A stretch of DNA of 64,000 bases, from positions 15,803,876-15,867,875 of the forward strand of contig NC_092567.1 in the NCBI RefSeq assembly GCF_037975245.1, given 5' to 3'. The notes below the pieces were generated by a model. That model was not told where the DNA came from, searched no databases, and was given only the letters and a program-made list of their open reading frames with translations. The first letter of the stretch is position 1. Every line of letters begins with the position of its first letter. Positions 13,508-25,603 of the stretch are shown piece after piece. Source of the DNA: Apostichopus japonicus. Lineage: Eukaryota > Echinodermata > Holothuroidea > Aspidochirotida > Stichopodidae. The translations under genes and the position numbers were made by a program.

Positions 13508-16500
13508 ATGACGTCAACTTATCTTTTGGGAGCATTTGTCATTGCAACTGCTTTACAGACTAGCTATTCAGGTAAGTATTTATTTGTTTTGTTTTGCTTT
13601 ATTTTACATCTTAACTGCTTCTTCTAATCACAATTTAACCGAATCTATGACATATAAGTATTGCATAGAATGAAGGATGTAACCGTAAGACAGTAAAATA
13701 TCATCTTACTCAAGATTGTTAATCTTTATATGATACTTTGGTTTTAAAATATAATGATGATGCTTATTAAGAATGATATTAAAATTTCTATAAATGGTCT
13801 TTTTAACAAAGCGTCGTCACTTAGATGTCCAGAAGAACTGTTTGTTGAAGAAGGGAGCATCCAAGTTGTCAACTGTTCACTCACCACGTCTTCACTTACA
13901 GAAATATACTGGTACGTTGGAACCAGTACGAGCTCATTTCCCATCGCGCAATTGGTATCTGGTATCAAATACGTTTGGTCAGTGCAACATTACGATGTCA
14001 GCGACGATGGTTCACTTATCATCAAAAGCGTTGGTCGAAATCAGACAGGACCATACACCATCTTACACTTTTTTGAAGATAACGAGACTGAACGAGACAC
14101 TGTGTTTATAACTCTTATAGGTAATGATCATGTTATACAAGTAAATAAGCAATACAAATCAAGTGATAAGATAAGAATAAGATCTAGAAAACTGTTTGAA
14201 TCAATGATAGTACATATTACCTACCTGTTAAAAATCATTTATCGAATAATCCTTCGAAAGTTACTGTTTTCTCATTACCTCTTGTTTTAAATGATTCAAT
14301 TATATAATTTTCACCTACAGTGACAATTCCTTTACTAACATGAGTCTAGGTAATTGTTCCTCTGGCTCTGTAAATACTCTTCTTTCTAAAATTGAGCGAG
14401 CAGGTAGGATAATGAACCTTGAACGTCACAAGATGCTTGTTTAATCTTTATTTTTCAATATTTTGTATTCCTTTAAAAGATTCTTGTCCAGTGATAGACC
14501 AGTGTACCTCATGTGAAGATTGCGTAGTACAAACGTCTGAAGATCTAATACTTCTCACGTGCACTATCACTAGTCCAACCACAGAGAAAATATTACCAAT
14601 CTGGACTCATAGCAATGGAAGTATAATTCAAGGTCGAATACACGAAGAACGCCTGTCGGATAACTCGTGGAACGTCAGTGTCAGTTTGGACATTCAAAGC
14701 TTGAACTGTGGATTGGCAGTTTTGCTTTGCTCCAGTTCTCTAGGAGGACATGAAAATGCAGTAAGGGTTGCTAGAGCAAACGTAACGTTTGGTGAGTGTT
14801 TTTTGTGTTTGTTAGCAGTTAGGTTATTATGTATACCATTACTCTGACCCATGTTATATTTTGTGTTGTTATATCATGTTATGTTATGACCGAAACTGAT
14901 ATTCATACTATCAGTCAAGTCAAAAACAGGGAGTGTCAACTTTTCAAAAGATACATTCCAAATCATGAAATTAATGGTTGAGCATTTTCAAAGTCCAATT
15001 GGCAGTTAGATATCTATTAAAATTCACGGATGAGACCGAATTTACTTTATTACCTACACATACGACACAACTAACTTAAATACTTTATCAAACGATCATA
15101 TCGGGTCTTACCTATAGTTAATGCTGTCGTACGTAATGTGAACCTTTTTTGAAATTTAACTTTTAGATTGAATATAATTTGTGCATGAAACATTAGCTCA
15201 AAGCACCGTATTGCGTTCGTAACGTACATACATGAGCAGAAAGTTTAATCGGATGTATAAAGCATGAATATGTCATAAAGCATTCTGAATTAAGTTGTGT
15301 TAAGATTTCAGGTGTTTTGCAGTTTCATTAATTGGATGTGTAAACGGTGTCATAAAAGTGTGCATATTTTTTTGCCCAAGTTGGGACAGCTAAAAAAAAA
15401 TAATAAAAATAATGCCCTAATTGTTACAAATTTTCATTCAGTTTTGTATATCTATTTGGTTTTCTGTCATTGTCATTTACTTTATATTTACTTATGAACT
15501 TATGGGCAAATTTCTTAATTTAATATTAACAGTGTCATGTGATGACTTGGATATACCTAATGATGGAAATGCACCGATTCTCATTGTGGTGTGCGTCATT
15601 GCAATCGTGATAATTGTTACTACGACTTTTCTTATTGCACTGTATTGCGGTAAGTGACATTCAAGTACCATTCTATCGAAAAAGGGAAAGAAAAATCACG
15701 ATGCTCATATTGCACGGGAAATAGATAAGCAAAGAAATATTAAGTGCAACAGGAGATGTATCTAGTGCATGTTGCTGTTTACATTTATTCACATATTGTA
15801 TAATATCTTCCCGATCCCCTCTGGTAGGTCTACATGCAAATTTGGGTGATAATTATAACAGTTCACTTTCTTACATTTGGCACATATTATGTCACACAAA
15901 GGTTAGGGCATTTAGGACTAATACGTTAAAGATAAATGTTTTACAGAACAGTGAGAAGGAAATTACAAAAGCGAAGGCATAAAGTCATGAAATCCATGAA
16001 AGTGTAATTCCTGCAAGAAATATTTTTGGTAACGCTGCCGTTGGTTCAAGTTCATTTGCACAGTTTTCAAGAATACAGACAATTCGTGGATAATGATTGA
16101 TAAATCCAAGTATAAGAGACATATTGTAACGTTTACACTGCAGTAGAAATCCACAGATTTAAGAATTGCGCATATCCCCAGATTTTGCCCGATTGGTCTT
16201 TGAATCTTAAAGAATGTTGTTATGTGCTAACTTGCAATTTATGTAGTCAACAGGGCATCAAAGTATATGATAGCTTAATATGTTGTTCTTATACATCTTT
16301 TGAATTACCCCAAATTAACGAAATTGATTTGTGTAACTTTGCGTCAGTTTGTTATATTGTGTGTACGTTATAATTAATAGTGATCAATGTCAAACGTCCA
16401 AAGGAGACGCTTAAAGAATGACGGACATGAGTGACACACGAGTAACGACAAAAAGCCGACCAACAAAGATCCCAAGAAATATGACTTTCAAATGTGATCG

Positions 16501-17875
16501 AGATACAAACAAAATTAAAAATGGCTGTGCTTGAAAGGAAGCTCAATGCGTTCAAGATGTTAAGAAACTAAATACATTTATATAAGATTAACAGTTTTGT
16601 GATAAAAAGAACACCATATCACTAACATGTGCCCTAAGCTTACCTGAATTCCTAACCCCCAACACACACACCCACATTGCAATTGATGTATATATGTAGT
16701 TTTGTTCTTTGCCCGTTTATTCATATCAATAAAGATTGTGTAACATATTGTGGTTTCCGATCTATTTTACCCGTATTTCAAGCAGGTCGCGGTTGCAAAA
16801 GAAACACAAAGAACCAAGATGGAAATGAAGATGGAAATAACGGTGGATGTGAAGATGAAGATGTAAGTTTGCTGAAAGCAATAATATTTATTCATGTTTC
16901 AATTACAGCTCCGCCAAAATTTACGTTTCTAGAATTGCATGTAAGCTCCAAGATTTTCATCATTTTGAAAGTTAACCTTATTTTTTACACTATGGATGAT
17001 ACAAAATGAGCGATAGTAGCACTTGTTACTCGTCGATTTGCATGTATCAATGTACAATACTATGATTGAAACAAATGCTAAAACATAAGAAAATAACTCC
17101 ACAAGACAGATATCGCAAAATAATTTACGTTCGTGATAGGTAAAACATGTTAGAAAACTGCTTAACTACTGCAAATTGTTAACATTTGTTTCATAATCGA
17201 CGGCGGTGACTACAATATAATGTTATGTCGACCTTTCCTTCATATTGACTACGTTTGTTATTAATCTCACCTTTTCTGCAGCTTAAGGAAATCGATCCCT
17301 TGATCGACGGATTCTTGAAGACACAGTTACAAATTGAAACACCTAACGGAGAACGGAAAGAGATGTCCGCTGCATCTGTTTTCGATTCTGATGAGTGGAA
17401 GAACACGAAACGTATTCTTTTTGTGGGTGACTTTTTAGCTGGAGAAACGTCGATTTTTAAACGGGCAACTTTCATGTGCTCTCAATGGAACATCGACGAA
17501 ACCCTTTTTGTTGTTGATATAAAGGGGAATTTCGAAGCAGATATTGCTGAAAAAATTCAGAACCAATTACCTTCAAACAGCAAGTATACGCTAGATAGAA
17601 TAATTGACTTGTTATGCAGTGGAAAGTGTCTAGTGATATTCGATGGTGGTGGTAAACCGTTGGAGCTACCGAAGCCTCCTGATTCGGGACAAGACATAAT
17701 TAAAGATAAACTTACAACATTTGATATTTTATGTAAAAGTGAGAATCCTTCTCTAAGAGTTTGGATTACTTCTATACCTTCAGTTCCTACTAATCATTTT
17801 ATTGATTATAAGAAAATATACTTGCCGACGGTTAATGAAAATGATTCTCAGAGCTCAACACTTAAGGTACAATAA
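13508..17875 (+). CDS. Ig-Ig-transmembrane-NACHT-like receptor, six exons
   Basis: Exons: 13508-13571, 13812-14120, 14480-14791, 15533-15649, 16786-16862, 17282-17875. They join in frame to 490 codons plus TAA; the first four junctions are phase 1 and the fifth is phase 0. Residues 1-21 are a signal peptide. Ig-like domain 1 (about 22-124) has a B-strand Cys (VVNCS) and C-strand Trp (IYWYVG), but the F-strand position after GPYT lacks Cys. Ig-like domain 2 (125-228) has TCTI, IWTH and a late LLCSS Cys, plus a CTSCEDC cluster. The transmembrane helix is about 244-266. An acidic linker (268-293) leads to a cytoplasmic domain resembling NACHT P-loop NTPases: G342...G347-E-T (Walker A without Lys), CLVIFDG ending a hydrophobic Walker-B strand at D414, and a WITSIP sensor-like strand. 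The ATG has A at -3. An AATAAA overlaps the stop codon; alternatively AAG|GTACAA at 17866 could splice onward. Inference: a cell-surface recognition receptor with a non-catalytic NACHT-like signalling or scaffold tail. Confidence 0.8.
15533..15649 (+). CDS. Transmembrane exon of the Ig/NACHT-like receptor
   Basis: This 117-nt exon (phase 1 to 1; acceptor ttaatattaacag, donor GCG|GTAAGTG) encodes a short acidic stalk (SCDDLDIPNDGN) followed by a long, purely hydrophobic helix rich in Ile and Val, ending in a Cys before the cytoplasmic side. The next exon (16786-16862) begins with a basic stop-transfer segment (CKRNTKN). Together they fix the orientation: Ig domains outside, NACHT-like domain inside. 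Confidence 0.8.
17282..17875 (+). CDS. NACHT-like cytoplasmic exon with degenerate P-loop
   Basis: A single 594-nt exon (acceptor ccttttctgcag) encodes about 197 residues. The order of features follows a NACHT core: beta strand and P-loop (RILFVGDFLAGETS), a helix (FKRATFMCSQW), a strand (ETLFVVDIKG), a helix with AEKIQNQLP, then a Walker-B-like strand (CLVIFDGG) and a sensor-1-like strand (LRVWITSIP). Classical NACHT proteins have GK[ST] in the P-loop, an acidic pair after the Walker-B Asp and TSRP in the sensor. Here they read GET, DGG and TSIP. The domain stops before the winged-helix region of NLR proteins. Either the fold is retained without ATP hydrolysis, or the resemblance is a distant P-loop relationship; a structure-based search would decide. 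Confidence 0.65.
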   Translation, partial: LKEIDPLIDGFLKTQLQIETPNGERKEMSAASVFDSDEWKNTKRILFVGDFLAGETSIFKRATFMCSQWNIDETLFVVDIKGNFEADIAEKIQNQLPSNSKYTLDRIIDLLCSGKCLVIFDGGGKPLELPKPPDSGQDIIKDKLTTFDILCKSENPSLRVWITSIPSVPTNHFIDYKKIYLPTVNENDSQSSTLKVQ

Positions 17876-18294
17876 AAATATGGGAAACGGAACACTCTCC
17901 TGTTATAATTAGAACTTACAAAGGATATAGTAGCTAATGTTACATATATTACTCCCAATTCGTTTGAAATAGATTTGGCAAAAACAATTAACCACCAGCT
18001 TGTTGTAATGAGCAACCAAGGTCGAATTCTGTGTTTGTCTCCTAAAACTTTTTTCTATTTGTAAATCATGGAGGTTATATGTTTTTTATTCGTCTTCAAA
18101 CTATGGCAATCGGGAACATTAAGTAAAATGATCGATTCTTTTTATTAGTAGAAATGATATGTAAGCTTGTTTTGATTTAGTTTAGGAAAGTATAAAGATT
18201 CCTGCCTCATTGTCAAATGATTGTTCATTGCATATTACTTGGATTACCATCTAATAAAAAGCTGTTTTTTAAAACTTAATGTTAGATTTGAATT
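17876..18294. other. 3' flank of the receptor gene, nothing else recognised
   Basis: Short AT-rich spacer between the receptor stop codon and the second copy of the segmental duplication. No further coding exon with convincing splice sites was seen. It may include the 3' untranslated region. Confidence 0.4.
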
Positions 18295-21200
18295 AATTGC
18301 CAGTTAGTGTGGTACTTATCTTGAAAATTACATGATAACCATTCGACCAACACTACATTGAATCAGGTTCGTCACATTTACAGTACATATACTATACATT
18401 ACATCATATACCCTGAAATTTATAACGGTATTCCGTACCAATTTGCGTTCCTCAGTATTTGCAATATTCTGTTAACTATATCACATTGATCGTATGGGTG
18501 TAAATAGTTGTCCTGTGGAAAAGAGAGAGGGAGACGGCGAGTAGACCTACAGCGTACACGTATCACAAGTTAAGTATGGAGACATGATGGGTTATTTTAT
18601 TTTCAATTTATTAATTAATACCGTAAATATAATTCGCCAAGCGAGTCGAAGTTTCTTATTAGTTTTTGTTGACTTATGGAATCATGGTATCAAATGGAAA
18701 TGTCCTTCCTTTTTTGCAAACATCCAGTTTTTCTGAATCTGATCCTAATATGATATGTTTGATTGGATTCTGACGTAGCAAAGCTGGGTGTGCAACAAAA
18801 TGCCCTACGTCATTTATTTACACTTTGGTTCCCACTGAGTGGTGTTACTCGGTTACTGTAATGTTATCTCAAATGATTGGCAAATTCTCTTAACACAGAC
18901 TTCGCTCTGATAACAAATTGAATTCATGATAGTTAAAACTTCCTGGTGTCTTACTGATAGCAGTTACGTGGCTCTTTTGTTTTAACGAATCTAAGGCTCT
19001 AAGCTCTTTTAGAAGCTTTAGATAGGAAAGGGACCTTTTCATATCTCTCACGAGAATCAAATCATCCTGGGTTTTATTAAACAGGAATCGCTAAGACACT
19101 GACTTATACTAATCGATTTGACTTTGAATAAAAAGTCACCTCGTTGACTACGATCACTCTCCTTAGACATAATTACACAGAATCGTTTATCACCAGCGTA
19201 ACGCCATTCACTAACGGGTCATGGCACGTTTGGCTTAAACCTAGATCACCAACGCTTGTATTGATGCACATACACCCGATATATATAGAACCGAGACTAT
19301 TACACAGTGTCCCCCTGAATAATGAACGTATATCACAGAGCACCCTTTATAAGACATCTTATCTGAACTACCTCTCTTTACCAATCAACGAGCCAAATAT
19401 GTAAGCCAGGGGAGGCGATCTGTTTCAAATATTGGGGGGGGGGGACATTTGCTTGGATGCAGGCAAATTACTATCAAAGCGGAGCGCCACCATTAGTTGG
19501 CGCGCAGCGTGCAAGAAAATTTCTGGTTTTGATAGCCCCCCAGATCACCGGAAATGGCCCTTCTCGGGCTTGAAAATGACCAACCAGATGTACACTTTTG
19601 CCTGAGAACCAAGTTTTCCTAAATAGTTTTTTTTTTCATTCATAACATTGTTTCAAGTTTTTCACCAGTCACACATCATGTTCGACCTCATTGCATCTCC
19701 TGTGGATCATTGCTTTTGTAGGTAATTCTACGTAACGCCCCACAATACCCGTCAGCCCCACTTTTCAAGGTTTTAAGCCCATTATTTGTTAAGAATTTGA
19801 ATAATAAATTCACTTCAAAACGCACCCATAATGTTGCACAAAATTTCATCTATGGACAACCAATATAGAAAAACCCCCCTCAACCCCTAATAGACCGGTC
19901 AAAATTGCACGAGTAGAGGGAAGTATGATGAAGAATGTTGGTCAAGGAATTTTCGAAAATTCAGACACAGTTATATTATTGGTGTACAAATATTAAAACC
20001 TCTTATAACGGCTACTATAAAACTTCGATATCATAGAAAATACCAACAACAAAATAGGAGGGCGGTCTCCACCCATCACCCACCCCCTCCCTTGGCTACG
20101 CACCTGCGGTTAGAAATCTTGTAGGAAACAGGCCAAATGGAAACCCAGTGAACCTATATCGATGTGGATCATATATATGATTGTACGTACTTACACTCAT
20201 ACACAAGATGCAAACCAAATTTCATCACGGATGCAGTCCGTCTAGCTATTCATTTCGAGGAAAAAAAGTAAAAACTACTTTCGGTTATATATAGTAACAA
20301 ATTGTGACACGGTTAGACAGGCGCCTTGCGAGGAATTTGCCAAGGGAGGGGCAAAGCTTGTACCCAGGCTTTCTAATTGCAGCGCCACCATAAGTTGGCG
20401 CGCGCAAAAGAAAATTTTCGCCGAAAAATGCCTCCCAGATTGCTGGAAATGGCACTTCCCAGGCCTTGTAAGTTGCATCTAAGCATTTTCTTTTTTGAAA
20501 TTACTAGCGATATCATAAAAAATACAAAACATATGCTTAAAAAAATCTATGCCACCAAATATGGGGGGGGGGATATTAGATACAATATCCCCCACCTAAA
20601 ATATTGGGGGGACATGTCCCGCCGTCCCCCCCCCCCCATGATCGCCGCCCATGATGTAAGCGACTCTTGCATCAGAGCTGGTCCCCCTTTCAAAAACAGT
20701 CCAGCATAACATAGAACCCCCATTGACGACTCAACCGAAAGTGACCAAGCATGCCCCTGCCACTTAGTACTCTTGCAGGAACCAATGTAAAACACACCAC
20801 TCGTTCTGTCACACCTTTATTTTTGAAATCCATCACGATAATTTGTACCATATCGCTTCCGATGGGTACTGTAAGTACCTTCTGGCTAAACATGCGTCTA
20901 TGTATAGCTACCTACGATATACTAGGTAGCTGCTTATCATCAAGTCACAATCTAACATTTTCCATTCGTTGTCTTTCTTGCTAGTGGTTTAAATTTTGTC
21001 TGGTATGTAGTCGATATGACAAGAGGTGTTTTCTACATGTTTAATGAGTTGCATGGCTTTACTTAAAGATTACGAAAGACTTAAGAGTCAGAGAAGTTGC
21101 TTTTAGTACCATTTATTTCTGGCAAATGATGGTAGGAGGACGTATAGGGTAAAGTAGTGTGGGTACGTCTAATGTTGTGGTCAAGGCGACAGATGGCGAG

Positions 21201-22612
21201 GCGATGAGTTGCAATTGAATAATTTCTCATAAACTGTATATGTTATTGCCGCATATCTTTCGTTGATGTCGGTGTCTCTTGTTGTAATGTCACAAGCTAG
21301 GTGTTGAGTTCATGAAGTAATGCTTTGCAGCAATTTTACTGTTGCTTAGGAATATTTTTTTATAATGTATCAGTAAAATGTCATTGTACCTAAGTTCAAT
21401 TGATGGCGAAAATTGGATCCGTACCCAGTTTCTTTTCATCGCTCGGTTTCACTTTTGATACAGACGATCTTAAAGCTTAAATGTACAAATCTCGAAAACT
21501 TCATACTTTTAGGAATTGAATGAACATTTTGAAGCAGGTTCAGTACTTCTTCATTTACATTCCAAAATCAGTGAAGTTTCTTTCGTGGTAGAACACTATA
21601 GAGCGATTGCTTTTGATAATGGAAATGTAGAACAGCTCATCTATTAGTAGCTTGTGTCATACACTATAATGCCAGAACTAATGAAATTTGGTGAATCACC
21701 CATCAAACTAAAATATGTTTTTAAATTGTTTTGTACGGCTAATTAAGTCAACTTTTCATAACAATAATAAAATGCTGAAACAATAGTCTATAGGGTAAGT
21801 TTCAGACGAGAGCAAATTACATTACATGTTAAATATTATACTGTTGCGTTCAGTTCGATGTCTTTTGCTGCTTGATCAAAATGTCAAATTATTTAAAATG
21901 TAGGTATTAATGTTCGATACATACAGGAACTGCATGAAAGTTATGACAGCCTAGTTGATAATAGAATACAATATAATCAATATATTACTTTGACATTTAG
22001 CTTCATTGGTTGACCACTTTGAAGTGATAAGTCAGACTGTCACAGTTAGTGATAAACGAGGAGTTCTTTCTCAACAACCTCTATTGTGAAGAAAAACAAA
22101 TCAACTTAACACATATTTCCTTGTTTCGATTCACACAATATTTTGCCACGAGTGGTCCTATTGTTAGGCCTGGAACTTTAATCTTGACCGACGATTGCTC
22201 CTAAAGCAAAGGTACTTGGCTTACTAAGATTTCCAAGTCTCCAAACTATCACTCGAGTTTAGCAATAGGCTCTTTTTGTGATTAGGTGATTAGTGAACTC
22301 GTTTATATCTACGAGTACGCAATGAAGCATTACTTTCCAATTGAAAGTTGTATAGCCTACCCGAACTTTAACATGCATACTATAATTACTTTAGAACACA
22401 CGAGATACCTAACCTACCCATGTCGGTGTATGTATTCCTAAAGTCCTACGTCCATCAAAGTGAAGTGACGCCATATTGATCTCATCATGCTTGGCTAACA
22501 TAAATTGAAGAACAGTTTGATGAATTTATTATTCTAAACTGTACAAAATAACTAAATTTACTTGCGCTTTAAATGCAAACTACGTCTTTCTGAAACATAG
22601 TGTGAAACTTAA
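18295..22612. repeat. Segmental duplication, copy 2
   Basis: Direct-orientation homologue of 1-3255. Alignment by eye is continuous from the start block (cagttagtgtggtactt) to the end block (cttgcgctttaaatgcaaac near 22560), apart from one large insertion at about 19406-20680 that is absent from copy 1. No gene is recognised inside. The pair gives a clean before/after comparison for the inserted element. Confidence 0.9.
19406..20680. mobile_element. Non-autonomous DNA transposon, about 1.27 kb
   Basis: Present in duplication copy 2 and absent at the matching site of copy 1 (near 1352), so both boundaries are defined by an empty site. ATGTAAG occurs at both edges and looks like the target-site duplication. 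The left end (CCAGGGGAGGCGATC) and the reverse complement of the right end (CATGGGCGGCGATC) form short imperfect terminal inverted repeats, followed by G-rich tracts on both sides. No transposase frame is visible. An internal part (20320-20540) recurs inverted at 29290-29605, showing that the family is dispersed. Superfamily is not certain. Confidence 0.75.
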
Positions 22613-22839
22613 AAAACAATACGATCACACAATACGATCAAACGCCTTCCATTCCTGCAACATGAAAACAAAGTCAAATACATTACTTCACCTGATGCGT
22701 CTGTCTTAGTACCTCAAACAATACTTCCAAATATAAATAGGCCTCTTTAAAACGACAACTCATCACTGCTGAAGTAAATTCCTACAGAAACCCTCAAACC
22801 TTTTTTTGTTTGTTTAGAGAATCTGACCTTATATTTGTA

Positions 22840-23420
22840 ATGCGGATTACCTCCAGCATACAGCACCCCTGTTTACTACTCTTAACGCTCTTAGTATCTA
22901 TGATATAAATCGTTACTATGTTGGTATTTTTATTTTCAATTGGTTACATGATAGTGCTCCGTCGACTTTTCGCAACTATTTTCAGTTACGTAACGATCCT
23001 TATCCTAACCGTGCGCCAAATCAATTGACTGTTCCTTACTTTAGACTTAGGTCTGCACAACTTGGTATTCGTTATGTCGGTGTAAAACTTTGGAATTCCC
23101 TCCCTACTACTATTACTGGTTGTAAAACTCTGAACACCTTCAAAAAACGTCTTAAAGAGTATCTTATATCAAACTATCATTGATTTTGTATTTTCCTTTC
23201 TTTGCCATCTTTGTTCTGTTTTCTCTGTATACTTAAGCTTTCTTTCTATGTTTTATTTGTAAAGGGGTGTCAACGTAAACAAGCTCTGCAGAGCTTCTTG
23301 TTGGCACTCCTCAATCTCTTGTTCTCTTGTACATTTACCCACGTCTATTGTCATAATTGCATACTTTAATGCGAGAGATTGAAATAAAGTCTTATGAATT
23401 GAATTGAATTGAAATTGACG
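22840..23420 (+). mobile_element. 5'-truncated LINE (CR1/L2-like) 3' end
   Basis: One frame from about 22850 to the TGA at 23182 encodes the typical C-terminal tail of a non-LTR retrotransposon ORF2: HTAPLF near the start, FNWLHDSAPSTF, then VGVKLWNSLP and TFKKRLKEYL just before the stop. It is followed by about 200 bp of 3' untranslated sequence and ends in a short ATTGA-type repeat (23395-23415), the kind of tail seen in CR1/L2 elements. The reverse transcriptase and endonuclease regions are missing, so this is a dead, 5'-truncated copy. Confidence 0.8.
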
Positions 23421-24300
23421 TTGATTAGCCAAGTTGAACGCAATGCTAAGCAGCGCTGATATAGGAAACGACATGCCTGACTGGAATCCGCAATAGCAAA
23501 TTGTTAAATTCATCACGGTCTAATATGGGAAGCGGGTAATTCCATTTAAAGTCCAGCTGCTGTACTACGGCAGTTTTACCAGTTTTGGTCAACTGGTCTG
23601 CGCATGATCGAGAAGGAACTATGACAACATTTATGGTGCTTTGCGTCTTCAGCACCGAACTCTAGCAAACATCGAGGCGATTGCCAATTATTTGCCATTC
23701 ACTACTCACAATATGGAACTATCTGAAGAAAAAAATCCGCTACTGTTGAAGCAGAATGTTCTTATGCAGTAATTAGAAACAGCCTTTTAAACCTAAGTAA
23801 GCACTAAATTCCAATTATTACTAATGTATTATAGTTTACATGACACAGCAACAAGCACATTGTTAGCCTACTTATGCTCCGAATTTCAAAATTTGTAACA
23901 GGCCGAGACTTAAATGAGGTGTTGAGAAAGCGGGAAGTGGTGCAGTATGCTTAGTAGGAATCATTAATCTTGTAAGGTGTTGTCAGTATTCTCTCATTTT
24001 TGTTCTATTCAAAGAAGCGATTAAGACGTGGTAGCTCCTTCTCGTCAGACAGTTAGTATTCCAGAACGTTTCGTCTGGTACCTTTAACGCTCCACTCTAT
24101 GTTAGTTCATAGGCAACTTACATTAGGCCAAAATTTCAGATGGAATTATGGAAGATATATATCTATATTAATGAATATACACTGATTCATGTTTCGAGAA
24201 CGCCTACGATTAGGCAACTTATGTCAAATTTTGACTGACATCCTGATTTCCATGGATTTCACCACCTCAACAAATTATGAATGTTTCTATTGTTTTCCCG
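23421..24300. other. Intergenic, nothing recognised
   Basis: Short open frames on both strands show no domain-like pattern. No transposon termini or RNA gene could be supported. Confidence 0.4.
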
Positions 24301-24329
24301 AAAGCATAAAGTGGACAAATATCCCAAGG

Positions 24330-25103
24330 TTCCATCCTCTGGCTGGTGAGCTGCTTGTTCGGGATATGGACGTTGGTGATTCAAGAGTAGCAGTTTCTGG
24401 ATTAAATGACGCAACAGGCACTATATTCCTCGATCTGTTTACATTAATGAAAGATCCTTATTCCACAGAAAACCCTTTATTGGTTTCATCACAGCCTGCT
24501 GTTCTAAATAATTAAACCAGGCTGTTGATCTACGATGGCGTGCTGTCTCCTTCCTCGGTGATTTCCTTTACGCTATGTGCCTAAGCGATACAATAGAACT
24601 ATACAGAGCATCAGATGGAGATCGTGTGAATCGAAAGAATCTTAAAGGTGAAGCTAGGTGTATGACTGTTAGCGATGAGAGGATTTTCATTAGTTTATAT
24701 CGATCAAGGAGAGTGATTGTATAAGATTTTGATTTGAATGAAATAAAGACTGAATAAAGCCTCAAGATGTATCAGTTCATTATTACACGTTGTTCATCTT
24801 TACAGGATACCCAAGCAAGAAGGCGTTATTGTTTAATAGTAACGGAGTTAAACTTTATTCTTATATGCCAATATTATCCGAGCTCGCATCTCCATATAGC
24901 ATCACAGCCCGTGGAGCTGGTGTTCGCTTTATGGGGTGATGATAATGGGGACCGTAAAGTTGTTGGTTACTCACTTTCTAGCGGACAAAGCATGTCTTCC
25001 TTCTACGTAGTTGTCGACTCAGAGAGAATCAGGATCAATCATAATATAAATAGGCTGTACGCTGTAACATGGGGAACTGGACTGATATACGAGTATGCAA
25101 CGG
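24330..25103 (+). pseudogene. Decayed beta-propeller-like gene fragment
   Basis: Three consecutive coding-like segments lie in shifting frames. The first (to the TAA at 24513) contains GELLVRDMDVGDSRVAVSG. After a frame change, the second (24515-24722) reads like propeller blades: FLYAMCLSDTIELYRASDG and ARCMTVSDERIFISLYRS, then a TAA where the pattern VIV-x-DFDL would continue in the same frame. The third (24767-25103) contains VELVFALWGDDNGDRK and ends at a good donor (GCAACG|GTAAGT). The repeated strand-turn-strand pattern resembles NHL/WD-type blades, but I do not recognise the family. The frame change and in-frame stop argue for a pseudogene or a spliced relic. Confidence 0.4.
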
Positions 25104-25446
25104 TAAGTACTCAGACCTAACATCCCGAATCTGTTCTTGAGGAACCCGTATAACAGCAATGCACTCTATAAAATAGCTACTAAAAAGGAATTATCAAAAC
25201 TGAAAAAAAGGTTTTCGTAATATCTCTTTTCACCAATTTGTCCTTTTGTTATGCTAAACTTAAGAACGATTTCGTTTTTATAATTGAACGATCTGCTTTG
25301 AAATGTGTGTACTTGATTAAGTTTAAAAATGAGTGTAGGCTACACGGATTAACAACAAATGTTAAATGTACTGAGACCATAACAGGCAAATGTCGTATAC
25401 CTGTTTTGCTTCCGCCATGCTGGCTGTGTACAGTGTTCTTACATTG

Positions 25447-25600
<154 letters not shown>

Positions 25601-25603
25601 GAA

